Assembly (NCBI GenBank): GCA_034387635.1
Contig: JAOANU010000008.1
Location: 558,001 to 622,000, forward strand
Length of the DNA stretch: 64,000 nucleotides
Direction of reading: 5' to 3'
Source: Rhodosporidiobolus odoratus
Taxonomy: Eukaryota; Basidiomycota; Microbotryomycetes; Sporidiobolales; Sporidiobolaceae
Part shown: piece by piece, positions 54,782-64,000 of the stretch
Numbering within the stretch: the stretch's first letter is position 1
Layout: each line of letters opens with the position of its first letter
Position numbers and translations under genes: made by a program
Notes under the pieces: generated by a model
Told to the model about the DNA's origin: nothing
Databases searched by the model: none
What the model saw: the letters and a program-made list of their open reading frames with translations, nothing else

Positions 54782-55567
54782 GCCACTTCAAGCAGCACAA
54801 CTAATGCTGTAGCGCCGCCCTGGCCTTCATTTAACTTCACCAAGGCGGCCTTTCGCTCTTTGAACTTGTCGACACATTCGCCTTATCCCCTTCCCCTCCT
54901 GCTGCTACCGCGCACCGAGTGTAACCAGAGTAGCAGGCGGGAGCGGAAGAGCTATGCCCTGTGGCGTAAGCTGGTTTCCCGCGTCTTGACCAGATATCGC
55001 TCATTTGTCTCTGCCCTCTGCCCTCAGCCAGATTCCTTCCAGCAGGCTTACCGACGTATACTACATCGTATTCTTTCGGCGGCTGACCGGTCGTACGCGT
55101 ACGGATTACTCCCGAGGCGCCGGGCAGAACATTGGTGGTCTAGAGCATTGCTAGCCGACTCAGAGCTGAACGACGTGATATTCAGGTGCTCGCAAGTGGA
55201 TGCGCTGAAAAATGGAAGATTGCTCTGCTCTTTCCCATACTCGCGGCTCTTCGCATACCGGTTCACCTGGCCCAGCTAACGTCATGCAGACTGCGCTGCT
55301 TCTGGGGCGAACTGGAGCGTTGAAGCTCGACGCGTCCCCCCCTTGCTCCCCCTGGCACACCTCCTTGCTTTCCCACCTCCTGGCCAACATCGCGTCTTCA
55401 CCCACGTCAAATACAGGCAGACATGGACCGCACAAGCCTAGAGCCAGACCTAGAGCTCAAGCTGGCTCTGCTGTCAGCAACCGCGCTCTCTCTGCCTTCT
55501 TTCCGCTCTCTTCTTCACCTCACGTCCCTTCCTCCACCTCATCGTCCGACCCCGTCACATCCTCAAG
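54782..55567. other. Intergenic region with unsupported frames
   Basis: Contains a plus-strand frame at 54860-55279 (139 codons, basic, with RYRSFVSALCPQPDSF) that lacks any recognised domain. The remaining part is C/T-rich and leads into family member 3. Confidence 0.35.
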
Positions 55568-56877
55568 ATGCCTCTCTTCTCTTCAGTCTTTTCCAAGTGC
55601 GATCAGTCTCAGTCTACTACCCCGAGTCAGAAGCGAGGCCTCTTCTGTCGCAAGGTGAGCAGCCCTTGCTTTCCTTGCTTCCTTCGCTACTTTCAAACTG
55701 ACCCCTGCTCAACCTCCCGCCATCGCAGCCTCGAGCGACTGATGCCTTCGTCGGTCTTACCCCCGCAGAAGCGCTGCAACAGCGCTACTACTACCAGTGC
55801 GAGCTCAAGGAAGCTGGACGCCTTGCTCGCGAACGTCAACTGTCGAAGGAAGGAGCATCCCCGTCGTCTCCTCGTTCGACCGCTCGTCAGTCGGGCTTCT
55901 ACAGACCCTCTGATGGCCCCAGTGTGGCTCCTCGGGCTCAGCTTCGCCCTCTCACGATTGTGAGGGCGCAACAGAAGCGCACCTCCGTCTTGGCGACTCG
56001 ACCTCCCTCTTTCTCCACCCCTCGTCCTCCCAGCCAGTCACTCGGTGACTCCGAGCCATGGGCTCCTCGGCCCATGTCGGTGGCCTCGCCCCGCGACTCG
56101 TCCCTTCGGCCACTCCGCCTCGGCCGCATCCCTTCCTCCGAGTCGACCTCTTCCTCCCTCGCGACCTGCGATTCGTTCACTTCGTCAAACACCGTCTCGA
56201 TCTGTTCGACCGCGCCCTCCTCTATCGACGCAGTCGAGGTCAGCTTGAAGGAGTCACAAGCCGAGTGCCCCGCTCCCACTCCTTCCCCATCCCTTCCTTC
56301 ACTCGACGCTCTTCCCATCCTCTCAAAAGTGTCGTCTCCCGTCCCTTCAAGGTCCGACTCCCCCATCCCTCGCGAGGCTTCTCCTTCGCCCACCGCCGGC
56401 CCCAAGGTTTCCTGGCCCGTCGGCCGCGACCTCAATTCGACCGTTTTCGTCGACTTTTACAACCCCACACCCGCCAACTCCTCCGCCTCCGCCTCTGCTC
56501 GCGCCACCGCTCCCCCACCTCGCAAGTCTTCCTCTTCCTCTACTTGCCGCGTCGACATCTCCTGGCCCATCACTCGTACCCTCGACATTGCCGCACACCT
56601 CCCCATCGTCTGCGAGATCTCCTCCGCTTCCGTCTCTCCCGGCCCGGAGTACCCTCTTCCTCTTCCCCCCTACGCCGACGCCATCTTCACCGAGATTCAA
56701 CACCTCAACGAGCTCATGCTCGACCCGGTGCTGCAGCTTATCCCGGGGTGGGTCGAAGAGACGGAGGCTAGGATTGAAGAGTTGTTGTTTGAGCTGCGAC
56801 GGACGACGCCGTTGGAGGCAGACTGGATTGCGGGGACGAAGGAGCGGGAGGAAAAGCAGGCTGGGCGGACTGCTTAG
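55568..56877 (+). CDS. Ser/Pro-rich protein, family member 3
   Basis: Exon 1 encodes MPLFSSVFSKCDQSQSTTPS and ends at FCRK with a GTGAGC donor. Exon 2 opens PRATDAFVGLTPAEALQQRY and continues with a charged helix (YYQCELKEAGRLARERQLSK), the same position and type as in members 1 and 2. A Ser/Pro-rich middle follows with GPKVSWPVGRDLNSTVFVDF and a second, similar VDISWPITRTLDIAAHL. The C-terminus FTEIQHLNELMLDPVLQLIP-GWVEETEARIEELLFELRR carries the E-[IV]-Q-H-L unit also seen twice in member 2. About 410 residues. It is 1.6 kb from member 2 and divergent from it. Unknown function. Confidence 0.68.
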
Positions 56878-58330
56878 AAGGATGCTCGGGGGGTGAGCGA
56901 GGTTGTTGGCCTTGAATGGGTTTAGGGATGAGTCGGGGAGGGAGCGCTGCCGGGTAAGGGAGACCATGAAGAAGAGGAGAGCGGAGGTATACGACTTCGA
57001 TGCGAGATAAGAGGGTGAATCGGGAGGGCAGCTAAGGTGGTTGGTATTCTTCGCCTGATTGTTTCTAGTCATTTTGTCCTTGTTGTGAGTTCCTTAAAAT
57101 AGCCGCCTTAATCAACGCCAGGTAGCTTAAGTAGTAATCAGCGCAATATCAAGCACGTGAACCTATCTTGGGCCGCGGCCTGCTCGCCAGAGCGCATCGA
57201 CGGCAGAGGAACACGAGTTGTTACAATTTGGCCGCTCGCAATACTGCGCTGCTAAACTCCACCGGTGTGCCGTAGGAGGCGAAGCGTGGCAGTACTACCA
57301 CAACGACAACCTGCTGCAGTCTTCGAGCATCAGAGACCAATCGCAGACGGCAGACAGATGGCACAGATGGCGCGGAAAAACTCACTGTAGCTACCTTCGT
57401 TTCTCAACCTATGCCAGCTTGTGTAGTATAGCTACTTTCGTCAGTTATAACTAGCCCTGACTCCGGCAGACGAGGTGAGCGCTCCAACGCAGGACAACCG
57501 GCGAAAACACTGACAGCCTTCGAAAAACCCGAAAGCGCTTCGTGGTCCACGGCGGTCGAGCGACAAGTGGAGGAGTCGTGGGCTTCATCAAGGAGTAGAG
57601 CCATGTGCACCGCGCACGGACGAGTGGATGCTTCGAGTGACTGGGAAATACCATCGTTCGTCAACGTTCCGACAGCGGTGGTCTCTTGAAGCACATCTTG
57701 GGCAGAACGGGGAGCTGCTTCAGTCTGCATGAACCCAAAACAGAGCATGGTGAGTGCAAAGCCGGCACGGCAGGGTGATTTGGCGTGCCCGGCAAGGACG
57801 AGAGGGTAAAGGGAAATCTCGAAGGTGAAAATGGGTTAATCATTCCTTATCGCGGTGTGCGTCTGCCGGTCCGTTCGTATGAGTAGCAGTAATGCAGACG
57901 CGCGAGTGCCTATCGCCCCAAAGCGCCTATGAACAGCAAGAATGGCGATTCGAGATCGAGATGAGGACGGCGAAAGAACTGGTGACGGGCGGCCCTGCTG
58001 GGGATGCTGTTGCACGAGGGCAGTGTGGGCGATACCTGTAGCATGCCCAGGTAGTCGTCATGTCTCTTGGCGGCAGTGAGCGAGCGTGTTGAGGTTGAAC
58101 CCGTTCAGCTGGCTTCTCTCTTTCTTTCTCTTCACACGTTGCTCGCTCCAGCTTCAAAGACCGCGATTCGTCGATGCACACAGCTCTCATGATCCATGCA
58201 GAGCAGTCTATCCAGTCTCACTTGCGACGGGGTCAAGGTCCGAGTCTTCCACCAACCCTGAGCTCGCCTTAGCCAGGCAACTCGTTAAACTACGAGAGCG
58301 CGCACCACCAGCAACAAAACGCCTGTGTTT
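56878..58330. other. Intergenic region, 1.45 kb
   Basis: No convincing gene. Minus-strand frames at 57404-57748 (114 codons) and 57927-58190 have no recognised motif or linked exons. T-rich patch near 57060-57110. Nothing repeat-like noticed. Confidence 0.45.
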
Positions 58331-59033
58331 TCAGAGGATAGGTGACTTCTCTCGACCGTCCACATCCACCGGTCGCGAGGACCGCTGCTCTTCGTCACTC
58401 TCAGCAACCTCGTTGCGCCGTCCCACGAGGCCCAACCGCCCCAAGATCCCTTCGTCTTCCTTCCTCTCTGGGCGGGAGGGGAACAGTGAAGGCGAGGCAG
58501 GAGGGCACGGATAAGAAGAGCAGCAAAGCGCAGGCGGAGGATGGTCGGGGGAAGATGGGATGTGCGTGAGGTTGGCGCGGTTCTTCACGCGTCGGACTGG
58601 CTCAAAGGGCGGACAACGGGTTCGTCCGAGCGTCTTCGTGACGCTCGCCAGGTCGGCGCTGGACCGCTTCAGTGCAATTCGCGGTGCGAGCAGAAGGTCT
58701 GCCGAGGGTCCTCGCTTGGGCGGCGCTGGCAAAGCCCGTCGTTCGAGCGTTTCCCCGCCAAATCGCTCGTAACTCGATTCGGACTACTCTTGTGAGCTGG
58801 AGCACCTCCCACTTTTGAGCGGGAGGAATAGCAGAGGGGCGCCTGATGATGATTATCTACCTCGTCTTGCGCTTCGTGCGCGAGGCAGGTGGAGCGGGAG
58901 CAAGCGAGTCCCTGCGACTCGCCCCGACTACTGACAAGGCGCCTCTGCCCATAGTTTGAACCGCAATGCATTTCCAATTCCTCTTTTGCCTGTTCCTTGC
59001 GCGGTTAGCGGCGTTCCCTCTGCGTGTTGGCAT
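58331..59033 (-). CDS. Possible two-exon basic protein, unknown
   Basis: Tentative model. Exon 1 starts MPTRRGNAANRARNRQKRNW and ends at ...RTKRKTR before a GTAGAT donor. After an intron ending ...AGAGTAG, exon 2 reads SESSYERFGGETLERRALPA, LAPRIALKRSSADLASVTKT, then FEPVRRVKNRANLTHIPSS and ends GREKSPIL. The product would be Arg/Lys/Pro-rich with a Cys-rich patch (PALCCSSYPCPP). I do not recognise it. It could be a nuclear protein or not a gene at all. Confidence 0.3.
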
Positions 59034-59270
59034 TCGCTGCTTCCGCTGCTGCTGATTTCGCGACGGCTGCAACCTCAGCAGTCGGCTTCCGCCTGCAATT
59101 CGCAGCTAAACAGATTGGCAGAGCTGATGGAGAACCAGCGCTTTCCTTTCACGAAAGGACCGAATTCCCCACGTGGTCAGTCTGCAGCTGTCCGTGGTGT
59201 CGGTGCATCAGGATCAGAGCAGCGCGTGCGAAGAGGATCCGTCTGCATGTTCAAGGCCTAAATCTACGAT

Positions 59271-60890
59271 TCACTCTCCCCGTACACCTGATGACCACCT
59301 CTGTACCCGCAGCACGTCCGCCACGAGATACAAACTCCCGGCGACGAGTGCCGTTCCCTCCGGTCCGCCCTCTCCCTCACTCTCCTTCATCAGCCTCAAC
59401 GCTCCTTCCGCATCTTGCGCCTGCAATACCTCGACGGCTTCCCTACTCTCTCTCCTCGCAACCTCTTGCACCCCCTCGGCTAGCTCTCCCGCGTCAACCG
59501 GTTTGACCCAATCCATGCCGGCGACGGGGGAGAACCCGACGCAGATGACCTTTTGTAAGCCAGTGTCGCGGTGCAGGAGCGGGGTGAGGACGTCGGTAGG
59601 GGCTCGAGGGGAAGAGAGGGCAAAAATGAGGGTAGTGGGTTTGAGGGAGGTGGGCAGGGAGATGAGGTAGGATGCGAGAAGAGCGGCGGAGGATGGGTTG
59701 TGGGCGCCGTCGAGGAGGAGACGTCGATGATGGGACGGCGATGATGACAACGTAGAGTCGGATATGAAGGAAGCAGGGTCGGACGACGCCGGAATAGCGG
59801 CAGGAAGGCTAATCCAGCTCAACCGCCCTTCCCAACGTGTCTTCTCAACTCCCTCTTGAATCGCTTCTGGAATACTTGACGTGGCGAGAGAAGGGCATAG
59901 CTGTTGTGCCCGCGGCGACTCTGCCATCAGGGATGCAGCCAGGACGGCAGTAGCAGCGTTTGAGCGTTGGTAATCTCCGGGTAGAGGTAGGCGGGCGAGT
60001 AGATCGGGTACGTAGGACGGAGAGTATTCGAATGAGGACGGAGGTGTGGGGTTGTGCTGGACGGGGTGGAGAGACAGGGAAACTAGGGGAGGGTAAGGGA
60101 GGTCTAGATTTCCGGAAGAGGACGGCGGCGGTGTGACGCAAGTAGGCGCTGATGGGTAATCTGGTGGCAGCACAGTGGCTGCGCCTGCATGGTGTAGAGG
60201 TGCATGTCGTCGTTTTGCCATCTTTCCGACTGCTTCGACCGCTTCAGGGTGCGCTTGCTGTGCGAGCACGACGTCGACCCCTTCCTTGATAATCCCTGCT
60301 TTCACCGTCGCGATTTCGCCCACCGCGTCTCCAAGGAACTTCTGGTGATCCAGCTCAATGGCGGTGACGACGCTCAACAAGGTTTTCTCCGCTGGAACGA
60401 CATTTGTCGCATCCTCCGCTCCGCCCATCCCCACTTCGACCACAGCCAGATCCAGCGGAGGTTGTGACCGCGCAAAGAGGGCAAAAGCCGTCGCAGTAAG
60501 GATCTCAAAGCTTGTCGCGCCGACGTCCTCCCGCGCAGAGACCTGCTCAATCTCTTGCTTCGTCTGCTTATACAGTCGCTCCGAAACAGGGTCGAGTGCG
60601 TGACGGGTCGAGGGAAGTCGGATGCAGTCCCACTCGTCGACGAGATGAGGCGAGTTGAAGCGGCCGACTCGCAGAGGTGGGTTTGTAGAGGAAAGAATGG
60701 AAGAAAGGTAGGCGGAAACGGAGCCTTTCCCGTTTGTACCGGCTATGTGGACGATGGGAGTAGCGAGGTGGGGAGATTGTAGAAGAGAGAGAAGGCGGGC
60801 AATGCGTTGGATCCCGAGCGAGATGCCGGGCATGGGAATTTGGGTGTGCGAGGAAGACGAGGCGGAAGGCGGTGTGAGCGAGGTCGACAT
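59271..60890 (-). CDS. FOL3: Dihydrofolate synthase / folylpolyglutamate synthase family
   Basis: Mur-ligase-type enzyme that joins glutamate to dihydropteroate, the step that makes dihydrofolate. A single uninterrupted frame of 539 codons, rare in this intron-rich window. Motifs: GISLGIQRIARLLSLLQSP, HIAGTNGKGSVSAYLSSIL (P-loop), VGRFNSPHLVDEWDCIRL, DVGATSFEILTATAFALFA, LDLAVVEVGMGGAEDATNVV, TAIELDHQKFLGDAVGEIAT-VKAGIIKEGVDVV, RWEGRLSWI and RRLLLDGAHNPSSAALLASY. The protein lacks a clear mitochondrial presequence (MSTSLTPPSASSSSHTQIP). The order and spacing, and the lack of a long insert before the C-terminal domain, favour Fol3 (dihydrofolate synthase) over Met7; this assignment is inference. 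A Pro/Ser-rich insert of about 40 residues lies between the two domains. Confidence 0.9.
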   Translation of the reverse strand: MSTSLTPPSASSSSHTQIPMPGISLGIQRIARLLSLLQSPHLATPIVHIAGTNGKGSVSAYLSSILSSTNPPLRVGRFNSPHLVDEWDCIRLPSTRHALDPVSERLYKQTKQEIEQVSAREDVGATSFEILTATAFALFARSQPPLDLAVVEVGMGGAEDATNVVPAEKTLLSVVTAIELDHQKFLGDAVGEIATVKAGIIKEGVDVVLAQQAHPEAVEAVGKMAKRRHAPLHHAGAATVLPPDYPSAPTCVTPPPSSSGNLDLPYPPLVSLSLHPVQHNPTPPSSFEYSPSYVPDLLARLPLPGDYQRSNAATAVLAASLMAESPRAQQLCPSLATSSIPEAIQEGVEKTRWEGRLSWISLPAAIPASSDPASFISDSTLSSSPSHHRRLLLDGAHNPSSAALLASYLISLPTSLKPTTLIFALSSPRAPTDVLTPLLHRDTGLQKVICVGFSPVAGMDWVKPVDAGELAEGVQEVARRESREAVEVLQAQDAEGALRLMKESEGEGGPEGTALVAGSLYLVADVLRVQRWSSGVRGE

Positions 60891-61457
60891 CGGTGGGCCG
60901 GCGGCTGCGCACTCCTAAGGTCAGTATAATGACAGTGTACGTGCTGCAGCGTATTTGATTGCGCATTGATGGGTGTGGCAGTTCGACACCGGCTCCTGAA
61001 CGAAATCACTTCTGCGGCCACTCAGGCTCATGCGCTTCGCGTTGGATCAGCGGACACAACGCACCTGATAGTCAACACCCTACAGCAGTCACGCTACTGT
61101 ATCGTATAGTCTTCGAGGCAGTTGGTGACCGTTTAAACTTGATATGAGCGTCTCGGCGGGACGGAGTATCAATGGCGAAGGAGGCGGATAACGCGGCGTA
61201 CAGCGATAGCCGAGATCGTCTGACGGCGATGTGTGCTCGTGCAAAGGGATCCGTGCAAGTCGAGCAAGGAAAGGGGAAAACAATCTCTCCGCCTGCCTTG
61301 CGACGCTCATCGTTCGACCAAAGTATCAAGTAACCGTCCGTTCCTTCGTTCGCAGGACATGTTAGACTTGCCTCTTGCAGTGCAAATCCGGAGGGAAAGG
61401 CTGAGGAGGGTATAGAAAAAAATGCAACGACGACGAAATCTCCTTCTCCTCTATCTA
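60891..61457. other. Intergenic spacer, tandem minus-strand genes
   Basis: Lies between the PMT2 stop and the FOL3 start; it should hold the FOL3 promoter. Only short frames without motifs. Confidence 0.5.
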
Positions 61458-64000
61458 CTACTCATCCTCATCTTCAACATCATCCTCCATTCCCAACGCA
61501 ATATCCGCCTCATCCTCCCTAGCTTTCCTCGCCGCCTCCTTCACCTTCCTCCTCACCTCCCTCTCCAACTCCTCTTCCTCCTCCCTCCTCTGTTCCTCCT
61601 CCACTTCTTCCACCGGCTCAACCTCGAGATCCTCCAAATCCGCATCTTCCGGTTCCGGCCGGCCTGCTTCAGCCTCTTCACCAGCCTCCTTTCCCTCATC
61701 CTTCTCGCTATCGGCCTGAGGAGCCGCCTTCCCTCCACCGCCTTCTTCCGCTTGCACAATCGCCAAAACCGGCAACCCACTCGTCCCCTCGGCCGCCTGA
61801 GGAATCGCCACTCCCAGCCCCTCATCCCCCTCCGCCGGCGGAAGAGCCGGTTGATCCGCCACCACAGCCGTGGTACCTCCTTCTTCCTTTTTCTCGTGAA
61901 CGTCTTCTGCCTCCTCAGCCTCATTTTCGCTGACGTCGACGAAGAGAGGTTTGTCGTCTCCCGCGGCGTCGGGGAGGTGTGCGGCATTGTTGTGGGCGAT
62001 TGGTTCGGGGATGGCAGAGGATGCGGGAGCTTTATCGACGGGGGCGAAAGCTTGACGGCCGGGTTGGACTTGGGCTGCGATCGAAGTGGTGGAGGAGGCG
62101 GAGGGGTGAAGGTCTCTGAGGGAGGTGGTGTGGGGCTCGTAATCCGCTTTCTGCAAAGTGTCGTCGCTGGGGTCAGTAAGACATTCCGAGCGAGGAGAAA
62201 GGTCTGACTGAGGACAGGCGCACCCTGACATGGAAATCAGCGCAACTAAAGTCCCAGTTCTTGCCCCATTTCTTCGCGGCCTCACATTGCCCTCGAGTCC
62301 ACACTCCGGCGTAAGCGAGGGGTGACAAGTACCACCAGGCGTACACGGCTACTACGACAAGTGCGGTGACGACTTGCAAGCGAACGCGGGGGCGAAGGAA
62401 GGACGTGCCGAGGTCGAAAGTGGTGGCGGTGAGGAGGAGCTGGCGATCAGATCATGGGAGGAAGGGTCAGCTGCAAGGCACGGGGCGGACATAGAAAAAA
62501 GACAGCAACGCACAGCAAAGTACAAAGCCGGGAAATAGTGATGCAAGAACAGCTGCCTTCCCATGAGGAAGAACGGGAAGTAGTGCAAGAACCACCCGGT
62601 GACAAGGAAGGTGCAGACTCGGTCGTAGAAGACGACTTGAGCTGTCGGGCAGGAACTATCAGTGCTGCGCGGTGGACGAAAAGAAGGAAAGAAAGGGGAA
62701 TGACGAAACCCACAGTGAGCAAAGTCCTTGTAGCCCCTCTGCGCTCGCAGAATCAGAAGTCCTCGAGCGGCGACGTATGCGACCACCGACAACGTCGAGA
62801 GAGCCCAAACAAAGGGATTACCTATGAGGTAGATCTGGCGGTGATCCTTGACCCAGCTGCCAAAGCACGCGAGTCAGTCAATACGATGAGGAGCAAGAAC
62901 ACAGTGAAAGGGACGTACAAGTTGATACCCCTCAGCAAGACTGGCCAGCTATGTGGCCTCGAGTCGTAGGCATGGCGATCCGTCAGACCCTGGTTGGTCT
63001 GCCACATGACGGCTTGAAGCTCGAAGAATTTGGAGAGAAAACCAGGTCGGCGGTAGTTGAGCTTGGGAGAGGTCGAAGGGACTGCGCGGCGAGAGAGGAA
63101 ATCAGCACCCTGGCGAAAACAGGAAAAGGCAAGGGAAGGGGGAAGGAAAGAACGTACGCATAGGGTGCGTATTGGTCTCTACATACCAGATCGAGTTTTC
63201 ATGACTCGGGTTCTTGTTACAAGTAACCTCCTGTTGCTCAAATCCCCAATCCGGCAACTTGACCTTGTGCGAGAACAAATAACAGCCCGTCAAGAGATGC
63301 CTGAGCCTGAACCGGGTCCTGAGGGTCTGAAGCGTCTTCTTAGCTTGTCGACCCTGGGATTCGGCATGATCGAATTCGATAACCCAGTGATCGTTAGCGT
63401 CGCCGTCGAACCCTTCGAAACCGTAAGCGGAGACTTCGTTCTGGTAATCGACTTCAGAAACCGGCGGGCGGATGTCGTGCGAGTGAAGCTTTTTGTGAGT
63501 AGACGGGTGGTGGAAGAGGATTGTTTGGTGGTCCTTGATTGGGGTTGGCGGGGCGTGCTGCTGCGGGTCAGGGATGTCGGGGTTCTTCGTCGAGTTGTAT
63601 ACGAGCCAGAGGTTGTTGTCGTCGCGGTGGGGGTACAGAGTGATCTGTTGCTCTGCAGAAAGAGGAAAGTTAGGCGGGCCGCGATAGCGGCGAACAGGGG
63701 AAGCGCACGTTTCGAGCCTCCAGGGTAGGTAGATGGATGCGAGTGAAGGTAGCCACCCTGGGTGTGCAGGTGACGCAGAGTGATGGAGGAACCGACCATG
63801 ACATCTAGAGAAGCGTCAAGGAGGGTCAGTCAACCGCCGGCAAATTTAGGCGAACCTTCTCAGTTCCGGAGCAAGAATCGAGTAGTGGCCTGACGGACCT
63901 GCAAACGTATCCTCCATCCCATGCCCCTTCAACGTGTGCTGAAACTCTGAACTCATGAACCCGTCCCCTTCGCCCGAGTTGTCCAGAATCCGGAAATGGA
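61458..64000 (-). CDS. PMT2: Protein O-mannosyltransferase, PMT2 family (5' part outside window)
   Basis: ER-membrane enzyme that moves mannose from dolichyl-phosphate-mannose to Ser/Thr of secreted proteins. The window holds the lumenal MIR domain and the C-terminal membrane half. From right to left: LDNSGEGDGFMSSEFQHTL, VGSSITLRHLHTQGGYLHSH, ITLYPHRDDNNLW, HWVIEFDHAE, TGCYLFSHKVKLPDWGFEQQ and EVTCNKNP, typical MIR blocks. Then FFELQAVMWQTNQGLTDRHA-YDSRPHSWPVLLRGIN, HRQIYLIGNPFVWALST, and FLHYFPFFLMGRQLFLHHYF-PALYFAV, which is the PMT2 signature, then WWYLSPLAYAGVW. At least six introns. After the family's normal end the frame runs on for about 230 residues of Ala/Glu/Pro-rich sequence, ending in a charged helix and DIALGMEDDVEDEDE. 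That tail is not usual in PMTs. Confidence 0.93.

Noticed and set aside
54860..55279. Plus-strand 139-codon frame as an LYR-motif mitochondrial protein
   Set aside because: RYRSF only loosely resembles LYR; no other family positions fit and no targeting sequence is clear.
57404..57748. Minus-strand frame of 114 codons as a gene
   Set aside because: No recognised motif, no linked exon with good splice sites, and composition unlike neighbouring genes.

Overview
The window is eukaryotic nuclear DNA from a fungus, most probably a GC-rich basidiomycete yeast; a Microbotryomycetes red yeast (Rhodotorula/Sporobolomyces type) would fit. The genes are dense, cut by many 50-80 bp GT-AG introns with CTGAC/CTAAC-like branch points, use strongly C-ending codons, and encode a fungal set of proteins (UBP12, a Git3/cAMP-receptor-like GPCR, PMT2, FOL3, class 2 DHODH). 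The lineage call is inference; no marker gene such as rRNA is present.

Layout: 1-1448 no gene; 1449-4281 OPT transporter; 4621-5872 unknown protein; 6622-9023 MGS1/WRNIP1 ATPase with a 7-nt microexon; 9594-11448 Ser/Pro-rich protein; 12765-15145 mitochondrial dihydroorotate dehydrogenase; about 15700-18325 repeat locus 1; 18519-21834 TFIIIC90-like subunit; 22209-23911 Gfo/Idh/MocA oxidoreductase; 24226-29078 UBP12-like deubiquitinase; 29350-30937 derlin; 31683-33774 GPCR; about 34140-36600 repeat locus 2 (inverted); 36997-38755 NASP/Hif1 histone chaperone; 39067-40540 divergent eIF4E; about 40700-47645 repeat locus 3, split by a Crypton transposon at 42105-45858; 47857-49844 WDR5/Swd3; 49949-52228 ataxin-10; 52671-53925 and 55568-56877 two relatives of the 9.6-kb Ser/Pro-rich protein; 59271-60890 dihydrofolate synthase; 61458 to the right edge a PMT2 mannosyltransferase whose 5' part lies outside.

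Most single genes are ordinary housekeeping genes and do not form a pathway. Two features stand out. First, a divergent two-gene module of unknown function (here gene 1 and gene 2) is present three times, once inverted, with a 679-680 bp shared promoter kept in each copy and different damage in each copy. Second, a full Crypton (tyrosine-recombinase DNA transposon) sits in intron 1 of gene 1 of the third copy. The other two copies supply the empty site, so the element's ends and its 10-bp direct repeats can be read directly. Smaller points are the microexon and a GC-AG intron in MGS1, long non-family tails on DHODH and PMT2, an eIF4E that lacks the Trp normally used to bind eIF4G, and a scattered three-member family of Ser/Pro-rich proteins.
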